DNA from: Gammaproteobacteria bacterium
GTDB lineage: Bacteria > Pseudomonadota > Gammaproteobacteria > Pseudomonadales > Halieaceae
Direction of reading: 5' to 3'
Length of the DNA: 8,694 nt
Assembly: GCA_002748505.1 (NCBI GenBank)
Contig: PDSN01000114.1
Location: 1-8,694 of the forward strand
Part shown: positions 1-5,616 of the stretch, piece by piece
Position numbering within the stretch: position 1 is the stretch's first letter
Layout: every line of letters begins with the position of its first letter
Position numbers and translations under genes: made by a program
The notes under the pieces: generated by a model
Told to the model about the DNA's origin: nothing
Databases searched by the model: none
Seen by the model: the letters and a program-made list of their open reading frames with translations, nothing else

Positions 1-2594
1 ACGAGTTCCAGGGCGATAAAATCTGTGGGGTGGAAATCGGCGAGTTTGCCGATGTGGAAATTGATGGTGCAGTGCCAGGTTTGCCGGAGCGAGGCGAACC
101 CGAGGAGCCGGTGTCGGCAGCAGCTGCCGGTGTGGAGCAGTGGTATTTACCACCCTACATCAGTTTCAGCTTTTCTTCCGCCAGTACCAATGATGTTGCG
201 GACGAGTTCCTGGAAGCGTTTTTGGAGGAAGGTGCCGATGAGCTCGAAAAGCTTGAGGATCAGGTCTCCGACTGGGATCGCAACTACGGCAGTGAAGAGG
301 CCTATGCACCCGTAGCGCGAACACTGCATACCCTGAAAGGGATTGCCAAGAGTGTGGGATTACACTGCTACGGCACCTTCATTCATAATTTTGAAACCCT
401 GCTTGAGCAGATGCAGCGCCCGGATGCTGCTGGCAAACAGGCTTATTTCCGCGTGGTTGATGTCTGGCTCGATACCGCAGTGCGCGGTTTTGAGCACATC
501 CGTGACGCCCGCACCGATATCACAGAGGAACTGCCATCTTTAAGTGCTGATGCCGCCGCCAGTGCGAGTGATGCTACCGAATTTGAATGCAGTGTTGGCG
601 AGGACGATGAAATTGTCATTAAAGCCGTTGAGTCGGACAGCGCAGCGGTTGGTGGCCACGATACTGCGGGTGAGACCCCAACTGATGTCGCCGATCTGTT
701 AGCCAACAGATTTCGTGAGCCGAAGCCCGCCCAGGGAAAAACAGGCGCGAACGACAGCGCAAAAGGGGCTTCTTATCAGCAGTCGGTGCGCATTACCTCG
801 GAGCGACTCGATCAGCTGCTTAACCTCACCAACCAGGCCCAGCAGTTGGGTGTGCGCTCATCGCAAACTCTGCGACGCGCCAGGCGCTCCACCTCCGAGT
901 TGCAAAACATTTTGGTCAGTGTGCGCACCCACGCTTCACGTATTGTCAGCGGAACAGCACAGTCATTAGGTGACTGGAAACAGCGCAATGACTACGCGGC
1001 TAACCTCGATGCCCTGGAGATGGATCAATACAATGAGCTGCAGGAAGCCGCTAATATTTTGCGCGAGGGAATTGAGGATCTGACGGATTTGGTAAACATT
1101 ACCAATCGTCAGCAAATGTTGGTAGAGACACTGCTGAAACAGCAAACTACCATGATTTCGTCCATGAGCTCCGTGGTGCAGTCGGCGCGGGTCATGCCGG
1201 TGTCGAGGTTGATGCCCGGTCTGCGCCGGATAGTGCGTACGGTGAGCAACGACCTGGGTAAACTGGTTACCTTCCGCGTGCTCAATGAAGCGGGTGCACT
1301 CGACAGAGATAACTACGCGCGCTGCCAGGTCATTCTGGAGCACATGGTGCGCAATGCATTGGATCACGGTATTGAAATGCCCGAGGCTCGCCTGGATGCG
1401 GGTAAGCCTACTACCGGCGTTATCAGCATTGATGTGCGTAAAGAAGGCGGTGACTACATTCTGTCGCTGGCCGATGATGGGCGCGGCATCGACCCGGAAA
1501 AAATGCGCGACGTGGTGTTTGAGAAGGGGCTTGATGTAGACGCCGATGCGCTCACCGATGAGCAGGCCATGAAAATGATCTTCCACAAGGGCTTCTCTAC
1601 AGCGGCCTCTCTGAGTGAGATTTCGGGGCGTGGTGTGGGCATGGACATCGTGCTTAGCGAACTGCAAAAAATGGGTGGCGATATCGACATCGACTCCCAG
1701 GTTGGTAAAGGCACCCGCTTTGATATTCGCATTCCCAGCAATGTTACGGTTAACGGTGCCTTGATGGTGTCTTCGGGCGATGATGCTTACGCTATCCCGC
1801 TGGATGGTCTGGTGGCGGTGGAACACATTCCCTCGGCGGAGTTCTTTACCGCCATCGAGCAGGGTAAGCCGCTGCAGATTTACGATATGGCCTGTGAGCC
1901 GTCCTATCTGGCGACCCTGTGTCATAAGGATCCGATGCCCGGGCGCAACCTGTGGGGACACACCGTACCCATTATTGTCGCCGGTACACCGGATCGCTAT
2001 TTAGCGGTAGCGGTAGATGATGTGCAAGAGGCGCTGGAACTGACAATCCGCTCTTTGGGAGCGCAGTTTGCCAATGTGCCCGGACTTGCTGGTGGCGCGA
2101 CCACCGCAGACGGCGCGGCGATCGTGGCCTTGGATCTCAACCAGCTTGTGGCCAGCCTGCCAGAGCTGGAACGGGATGGCGAGAAATCATCGGATCGCGG
2201 CCAGCGCCCGCTGGTGTTGGTGGTGGATGATTCGCGTACTCAGCGCATGGTGTCCACAAGCCACTTCGATGGCGTTGGCGTAGAGACCGTAACGGCGGAA
2301 AATGGCGTGGTGGCCATCGATTTGCTGAACAACACCCACCGTTTGCCGGATATTGTCTTGCTGGACGTGGAAATGCCGGTGAAAGACGGTATTCAAACCC
2401 TGCGCGAGATTCGACAATCCAAGCGCTACGGGCACTTGCCGGTGATTATGGTGACTTCGCGCACCGGACCTAAACACCGTGCTCTCGCCGAGGAGGCCGG
2501 CTGCAATGGCTATGTGGGTAAGCCTTTTAACTTCGTGCAATTGATTGAGCAGGTCAACGAGTTGACAGGCTTGAAATTGTCGACCAACAACTAA
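1..2594 (+). CDS. chpA: ChpA-like CheA hybrid sensor histidine kinase, 3' part (5' end outside window)
   Basis: This is the C-terminal part of a chemosensory histidine kinase of the Pil-Chp (type IV pilus/surface-sensing) class. The frame is open from position 3 with no stop, so the GTG at 30 is not a credible start; at least 863 residues are visible. Domains in order: an Hpt domain with phospho-accepting His in HTLKG (His codon 327-329); a variable acidic linker (about 530-770); a CheA dimerisation/H domain (about 780-1230); an HK ATPase with N-box HMVRNALDHG (about 1341-1370), G1 ADDGRGID (about 1470-1493) and G2 GRGVGMD (1626-1646); a CheW-like regulatory domain (about 1740-2160); and a C-terminal receiver domain with acidic pair DD (2226-2231), phospho-acceptor Asp in LLDVEMP (2364-2366), Thr (2454-2456) and Lys (2520-2522). 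All key catalytic residues are present, so kinase and receiver should both be active. ChpA proteins usually carry several further Hpt domains upstream, which would lie outside the window. The protein is presumably cytoplasmic and bound to an array of MCP and CheW. A generic CheA/CheY hybrid is the alternative reading. Confidence 0.9.
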   Translation, partial: EFQGDKICGVEIGEFADVEIDGAVPGLPERGEPEEPVSAAAAGVEQWYLPPYISFSFSSASTNDVADEFLEAFLEEGADELEKLEDQVSDWDRNYGSEEAYAPVARTLHTLKGIAKSVGLHCYGTFIHNFETLLEQMQRPDAAGKQAYFRVVDVWLDTAVRGFEHIRDARTDITEELPSLSADAAASASDATEFECSVGEDDEIVIKAVESDSAAVGGHDTAGETPTDVADLLANRFREPKPAQGKTGANDSAKGASYQQSVRITSERLDQLLNLTNQAQQLGVRSSQTLRRARRSTSELQNILVSVRTHASRIVSGTAQSLGDWKQRNDYAANLDALEMDQYNELQEAANILREGIEDLTDLVNITNRQQMLVETLLKQQTTMISSMSSVVQSARVMPVSRLMPGLRRIVRTVSNDLGKLVTFRVLNEAGALDRDNYARCQVILEHMVRNALDHGIEMPEARLDAGKPTTGVISIDVRKEGGDYILSLADDGRGIDPEKMRDVVFEKGLDVDADALTDEQAMKMIFHKGFSTAASLSEISGRGVGMDIVLSELQKMGGDIDIDSQVGKGTRFDIRIPSNVTVNGALMVSSGDDAYAIPLDGLVAVEHIPSAEFFTAIEQGKPLQIYDMACEPSYLATLCHKDPMPGRNLWGHTVPIIVAGTPDRYLAVAVDDVQEALELTIRSLGAQFANVPGLAGGATTADGAAIVALDLNQLVASLPELERDGEKSSDRGQRPLVLVVDDSRTQRMVSTSHFDGVGVETVTAENGVVAIDLLNNTHRLPDIVLLDVEMPVKDGIQTLREIRQSKRYGHLPVIMVTSRTGPKHRALAEEAGCNGYVGKPFNFVQLIEQVNELTGLKLSTNN

Positions 2595-2604
2595 GGTAAA
2601 TGCT

Positions 2605-3087
2605 GTGAGTGGGAACTCAACCGTCTGGTGCGCCCTGCTACCTTGTAGTTCTGTGCAGCGCTGGGCAGTACCTAAAACCTGTCTCGGTGAAATTGTAACC
2701 ATTGCCGATGCCAGTGCGGAGCCGCCAGAGTTTATCCAATGGCGAGGAAGGGATGTACCAGTGCTCGACTTAGGCGATGCCGATGCCTTGCCTTGGCAAG
2801 ACGTGCACTCCGGCACCGGTCTGATTGCAGTTATTCTGGGCTTGCACGGGGAGGCCGTAGATTATTGGGCGGTTGCCCTGCGCGGTGGCCCGCTGGGCGT
2901 TCGGGAGCTGCAAAAAGACGATCTGATCGATAGGCCGGATGAGCTGGCGGAAAACGCCAGCGCAGCGTTTTTACTGGATGATGTGCTCTACCAGGTACCC
3001 GACCTTCCCAGATGGCAGAGGCGCGCCGCCGCACCGTTAAACGACAACAGCAAGACCAACGCGACTGATACAGAGAGTCAAGCCTGA
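2605..3087 (+). CDS. CheW-domain adaptor protein (ChpC-like)
   Basis: A 160-residue single-domain CheW-like protein, expected to couple a kinase such as ChpA to its chemoreceptor in the cytoplasm. The CheW fold is suggested by the start (VWCALLP, then WAVPKTCLGEIV), the middle (WRGRDVPVLDLGDA, where CheW proteins have the 'WRG..lPvidL' strand), and a later GLIAVILGL / DYWAVALRGGP pair of strands. The last 25 or so residues are polar and probably disordered. The start is GTG at 2605, supported by an AAGG site (2593-2596) overlapping the stop of the kinase gene at 8 bases spacing; the ATG at 2600 runs into a stop after two codons. Only 10 bases separate it from the kinase gene, so the two are an operon. 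Its position after chpA and its small size recall Pseudomonas ChpC, but no methylesterase (ChpB) gene lies between. I infer the ChpC role from context; CheW membership is the safer statement. Confidence 0.8.
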   Translation: MSGNSTVWCALLPCSSVQRWAVPKTCLGEIVTIADASAEPPEFIQWRGRDVPVLDLGDADALPWQDVHSGTGLIAVILGLHGEAVDYWAVALRGGPLGVRELQKDDLIDRPDELAENASAAFLLDDVLYQVPDLPRWQRRAAAPLNDNSKTNATDTESQA

Positions 3088-3506
3088 TGCAAATTGAATT
3101 AGACGACCTGCTCATGACCATAGATCAGGCCATGGGCGAGCCTCAGTGCCGTCTGCAAGAAGATCTGGATACGCCGGCGAACCGTGAGGTCTTGGCGGCG
3201 TTTCTCGCCAGCGAGGCATTTGCTGAGTACGTAGAGGACAATACACATCGAACGATCATTCGCCACTACCTGCTCAATGCGATTATTCAGGGACACTTCG
3301 GCCTGTCGCAATTGGCTGAGGTTGAAGATCAGCTCGGCGATGCTGACAACCGCGCTGCGTTGGCGCTCAGTATGTTGGTGAGCGCTACAGCGGACGCAGA
3401 GGCCGTTTTTGCAGAACACTATGCCAATAAATTAAACCCCCTTGAGAAAAGTGAAGATTTCCACATTCATTTGGTTGACATTGATCCGCCAGATGATCTC
3501 CATTAA
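3087..3506 (+). CDS. Unrecognised 139-residue acidic protein in the Chp operon
   Basis: I do not recognise a family. The ATG at 3087 shares one base with the TGA of the CheW gene (TGATG), an arrangement typical of translational coupling, so the gene very probably belongs to the same transcript. The product is acidic, Leu/Ala/Glu-rich and looks mostly alpha-helical, with runs such as NREVLAAFLASEAFAEYVED and NRAALALSMLVSATADAEAV. A cluster THRTIIRHYLLNAI lies near the middle, and the tail is rich in Asp and His (FHIHLVDIDPPDDLH). There is no signal peptide, membrane segment or Cys pair. It is neither a methyltransferase (PilK), a methylesterase (ChpB), an AraC regulator (ChpD) nor a LysE-type protein (ChpE), the other proteins known from Pseudomonas chp loci. 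Context suggests an accessory or regulator of the chemosensory kinase; that is inference only. The reading frame is convincing because of the stop-start overlap and natural codon pattern. Confidence 0.75.
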   Translation: MQIELDDLLMTIDQAMGEPQCRLQEDLDTPANREVLAAFLASEAFAEYVEDNTHRTIIRHYLLNAIIQGHFGLSQLAEVEDQLGDADNRAALALSMLVSATADAEAVFAEHYANKLNPLEKSEDFHIHLVDIDPPDDLH

Positions 3507-3523
3507 AAATGGGCATTAATTCA

Positions 3524-3605
3524 CATTTTTTCGGCGTCTATTTTTGGGATGCCGGCAAAAAATGGCAAAAAAAAGCCTAATTTTTTATTTTTTGCAAAAA
3601 TAGGC
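3524..3605. repeat. A/T-tract region with two inverted repeats
   Basis: Between the 139-residue gene and the next promoter lies an AT-rich stretch with closely spaced tracts: T6 (3526-3531), T5 (3541-3545), A6 (3557-3562), A8 (3567-3574), T6 (3581-3586), T6 (3588-3593) and A5 (3596-3600). Spacing near one helical turn between several of them suggests intrinsic curvature. There are two inverted repeats. One has CATTTTTT (3524-3531) plus CGGCGTC (3532-3538) matching GATGCCG (3548-3554) and AAAAAATG (3557-3564), with one G-T pair and a two-base bulge. The other has GCCTA (3575-3579) and TTTTT matching AAAAATAGGC (3596-3605), and contains the perfect palindrome TTTTTGCAAAAA (3589-3600). Neither stem is followed by a plus-strand T-run in the way of a standard intrinsic terminator. 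It may serve as an UP-element or nucleoid-protein site for the promoter just downstream. Confidence 0.5.
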
Positions 3606-3615
3606 AGAGTTGAGC

Positions 3616-3645
3616 TTGAGAGACCCCCTAAATCGGCCTATAAAT
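3616..3645 (+). promoter_or_regulatory. Strong sigma-70 type promoter for the 109-residue gene
   Basis: TTGAGA (3616-3621) and TATAAA (3639-3644) are separated by exactly 17 bases, matching the sigma-70 consensus at 4 of 6 and 5 of 6 positions. A/T tracts sit immediately upstream (3581-3604), where an UP element would act. Transcription would start near 3651, giving an untranslated leader of about 75 bases. The leader contains a weak TGTCTA (3652-3657) / TAGACA (3695-3700) inverted repeat. No other promoter in the window is this good. Confidence 0.6.
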
Positions 3646-3712
3646 ACCCTGTGTCTAGCTTGTACCGACACCAACCAACGAAAGAAAAGCAATTTAGACA
3701 TTATTAGCCGCC

Positions 3713-3718
3713 AGGGGG
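3713..3718 (+). promoter_or_regulatory. Strong Shine-Dalgarno site
   Basis: AGGGGG lies 7 bases before the ATG at 3726. It is purine-rich and well placed, and it fixes the start of the 109-residue gene. Confidence 0.6.
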
Positions 3719-3725
3719 TAGCATC

Positions 3726-4055
3726 ATGTTAACACTGACTCCAACCGCCGACCTGTCCAATCAGGAAGACACCGGTCTTGAAGTATTCGCCGTTATTGAC
3801 GGGAAGAAAGTATTTTTGCCAGCCGACGCCAACTATGTGATGCAGGATCGTCGCGGTCTGTGGTTTTACAGCAAGCGCAAGCCACGCCCAAAAGAGGGTG
3901 ATTGGACGCCTAACAAAACCAGCATCACCTGCCGCACTGACCGCGGTTACGTACGCGCATTGAAAACTGATACTGTCGTGCCTTGGCTTGACACCTGCCA
4001 GCGTACTATTCGCATCGTATCTGGCGCGGGCGACCGTCGCCCTGCAGATCACTAA
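3726..4055 (+). CDS. Unrecognised small basic protein, 109 residues
   Basis: I do not recognise a family. The gene stands alone: it has its own sigma-70 promoter (3616-3645), a good ribosome site 7 bases before the ATG, and a stem-loop after its stop, so it is a real, probably well-expressed monocistronic gene. The product is soluble-looking and somewhat basic, with no signal peptide or membrane segment. Features that can be seen: a possible beta-hairpin start (LEVFAVIDGKKVFLPADANYVM), an aromatic motif (RRGLWFYSKRKPRPKEGDW) with a dense Lys/Arg/Pro cluster, two cysteines (in SITCRTDRG and LDTCQRT) and a polar Arg/Asp-rich tail. The Lys/Arg cluster next to WFY could contact nucleic acid or an acidic partner, but this is speculation. 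It lies between the Chp operon and the glycogen genes and its orientation links it to neither. Codon use does not look foreign compared with its neighbours. Confidence 0.7.
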   Translation: MLTLTPTADLSNQEDTGLEVFAVIDGKKVFLPADANYVMQDRRGLWFYSKRKPRPKEGDWTPNKTSITCRTDRGYVRALKTDTVVPWLDTCQRTIRIVSGAGDRRPADH

Positions 4056-4084
4056 AACATCAGCAAGCGCGACCCCGGCGCAAA

Positions 4085-4112
4085 GTGCCACTGGTGTTAA
4101 TACCGGTGGCGC
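4085..4112. terminator. Stem-loop between convergent genes, possible bidirectional terminator
   Basis: GCCACTGGT (4087-4095) pairs with ACCGGTGGC (4102-4110) around a six-base loop, nine pairs with one G-T, and can extend by two more pairs on each side. It lies 31 bases after the stop of the 109-residue gene and 37 bases beyond the end of the convergent glgA. T-runs after the stem are only three bases on either strand, so termination by the classic intrinsic mechanism would be weak. A longer imperfect repeat encloses it: CGCGACCCCG (4068-4077) against CGGGGT-TCA-CGCG (4142-4154), the right arm lying in the end of glgA. Confidence 0.5.
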
Positions 4113-4147
4113 GTTTGGTCAAAGCGCTGTTTGTTGACTATCGGGGT

Positions 4148-5599
4148 TCACGCGCGTTTTTCGCCATACTGCCGATAAAGTGATAAATACCGGGCGGCGC
4201 TTTGTCGCCACGAAACATCTTGCGCCATGGCATTTTGGCGCACCCGTCGCCAGGTGTCTGGTTTCTGCCACAGTGCCAGAGCGCGTTCGATGGCTTCCCA
4301 AAGGGCGTGGGTGCTGGCGTCGTTAAACACCAGGCCAGTGGCGCTGCCCTCGCGGAGGGTGGTGGGGTTGGTGTCGGTTACGGTATCGGCCAAACCGCCG
4401 ACTCTGCGCACCAGCGGCAGCGTGCCGTAACGCAGGCTGTACAGTTGATTCAAGCCGCAGGGTTCAAATAGAGACGGCATCAAAAACACGTCGGCAGCGG
4501 CTTCGATGCGGTGTGCCAGACCTTCGTCATAACCTATTGTTACCGCAATTTGTGCAGGAAATCGGGCGGCGAGCTCTCCCAGAGCCTGTTCGTAGCGTTT
4601 TTCACCCGAGCCCAGCACGGTGACACAAGCGCCGCTGTGAGCGAGGCGCTCGATATTTGGCAGTAAAATATCCAGCCCTTTTTGCTCGTCGAGTCGTCCG
4701 ATAAAGCCGAACAGTGGCGTGTCGGGATTGTCGCTCAGCCCTGTATCTCTGAGGTGTTGTTGTTTGTTGATGATTTTGCCCGAAGGGTCAGCCGCGCTGT
4801 ACCTGGCGGGCAAGGCCTCGTCGGTGGCGGGATTCCACAGGGCGGTATCGATGCCGTTGGTAATGCCGTGAATGTCTGTACGTCGGTGGGATAACACGTC
4901 TTCAAGCCCCATACCGCCTGGGGCGTTCAAGATTTCAGAGGCGTATCCGGGGCTGACGGTGGTGATGATATCTGCGTGTGATAGCGCCGCCTTCATAAAA
5001 TTGAAGTTGCCGTAAAACTCACCGGAATTCATGCTCCACAGTGCCGGGGGGAAGTGGAGCTGATCAAAGGTATCGCGGTCGAAGCTGCCCTGATGACGCA
5101 AATTGTGAATGGTAAATACCGTAAGAGGGCAGTGGTCGTGCTGCTTGGCGAGAGCAATCGCGGGTCCTGTGTGCCAGTCGTTGCAGTGCAGGATGTCCGG
5201 TTGCCAGTCCAGCCAGGCTTCGCCCGTGGCGATTGCCGCCGCGACTTTGCAAAGTCTGGCAAATCGCGCGGGATTATCCAGCCAGGCATTGTGGTGCTCG
5301 TCGTGGTAGGGGTTGCCGGGTCTGTCGCTAAAATCCGGGTGGCGAACCAGCCAAACAGTGACGCTTGAACCTTCTGGTTTGGTTTCCAGCAACTCGACCC
5401 AGTCACTCCCCAGGGAGATGTTGGCGAGGTGCGTAGTGGGCAGGCCGGCACTTAATATCGCGTGATAGGCGGGCAGTAACAGGCGTACATCCATGCCCAG
5501 TTGCGCTAAGGCATCGGGCAGACTGCCTGCCACATCTGCCAGTCCTCCGGTTTTGATGAGTGGAAATGCCTCACTGGCAACAAATAACAATTTGCTCAT
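4148..5599 (-). CDS. glgA: Glycogen synthase (ADP-glucose type), GlgA
   Basis: It transfers glucose from ADP-glucose to the non-reducing end of growing alpha-1,4-glucan in the cytoplasm (GT5 family, GT-B fold). The protein has 483 residues, close to the usual bacterial length of about 477. The N-terminal half opens with the ADP-glucose motif KTGGLADV (residues 16-23), followed by NDWHTG (140-145) and TIHNL (163-167). The C-terminal half carries GRLDEQKG (301-308) with the conserved Arg302 and Lys307, and the E-X7-E region FEPCGLNQLYSLRYGTLPLV beginning at residue 378, with Glu379 in the catalytic place. Then follows RRVGGLADTV. Nothing is missing, so it should be active. It starts at the ATG 15 bases after the glgB stop, and the likely ribosome site GAGGA overlaps that stop. 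The two genes are one minus-strand operon in the order glgB-glgA. The gene converges on the 109-residue gene. Confidence 0.97.
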   Translation of the reverse strand: MSKLLFVASEAFPLIKTGGLADVAGSLPDALAQLGMDVRLLLPAYHAILSAGLPTTHLANISLGSDWVELLETKPEGSSVTVWLVRHPDFSDRPGNPYHDEHHNAWLDNPARFARLCKVAAAIATGEAWLDWQPDILHCNDWHTGPAIALAKQHDHCPLTVFTIHNLRHQGSFDRDTFDQLHFPPALWSMNSGEFYGNFNFMKAALSHADIITTVSPGYASEILNAPGGMGLEDVLSHRRTDIHGITNGIDTALWNPATDEALPARYSAADPSGKIINKQQHLRDTGLSDNPDTPLFGFIGRLDEQKGLDILLPNIERLAHSGACVTVLGSGEKRYEQALGELAARFPAQIAVTIGYDEGLAHRIEAAADVFLMPSLFEPCGLNQLYSLRYGTLPLVRRVGGLADTVTDTNPTTLREGSATGLVFNDASTHALWEAIERALALWQKPDTWRRVRQNAMAQDVSWRQSAARYLSLYRQYGEKRA

Positions 5600-5611
5600 A
5601 GACGGGAGTTT

Positions 5612-5616
5612 TCCTC
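5612..5616 (-). promoter_or_regulatory. glgA ribosome site embedded in the glgB stop
   Basis: On the minus strand the glgB stop and the glgA Shine-Dalgarno overlap in TGAGGA (5617-5612). The distance from AGGA to the glgA ATG is 12 bases, rather long. Translation of glgA probably depends on ribosomes finishing glgB. Confidence 0.45.

Noticed and set aside
30..32. GTG at 30 as start of the kinase gene
   Set aside because: The frame is open upstream to the window edge, no ribosome site precedes it, and ChpA proteins extend far upstream with more Hpt domains.
966..1961. 331-codon open frame on the minus strand inside the kinase gene
   Set aside because: It lies wholly opposite the dimerisation, ATPase and CheW domains of chpA, is His/Gln/Arg-rich as antisense shadows are, and shows no domain motif.
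2187..2816. 209-codon minus-strand open frame across the receiver domain and the CheW gene
   Set aside because: It spans the junction of two well-supported plus-strand genes and shows no recognisable protein features.
3554..3574. Repeated GGC-A tract units as a possible repeat family or CRISPR-like array
   Set aside because: Only two short copies of GGCAAAAAA, with no regular spacing beyond them; better explained as A-tract DNA upstream of a promoter.
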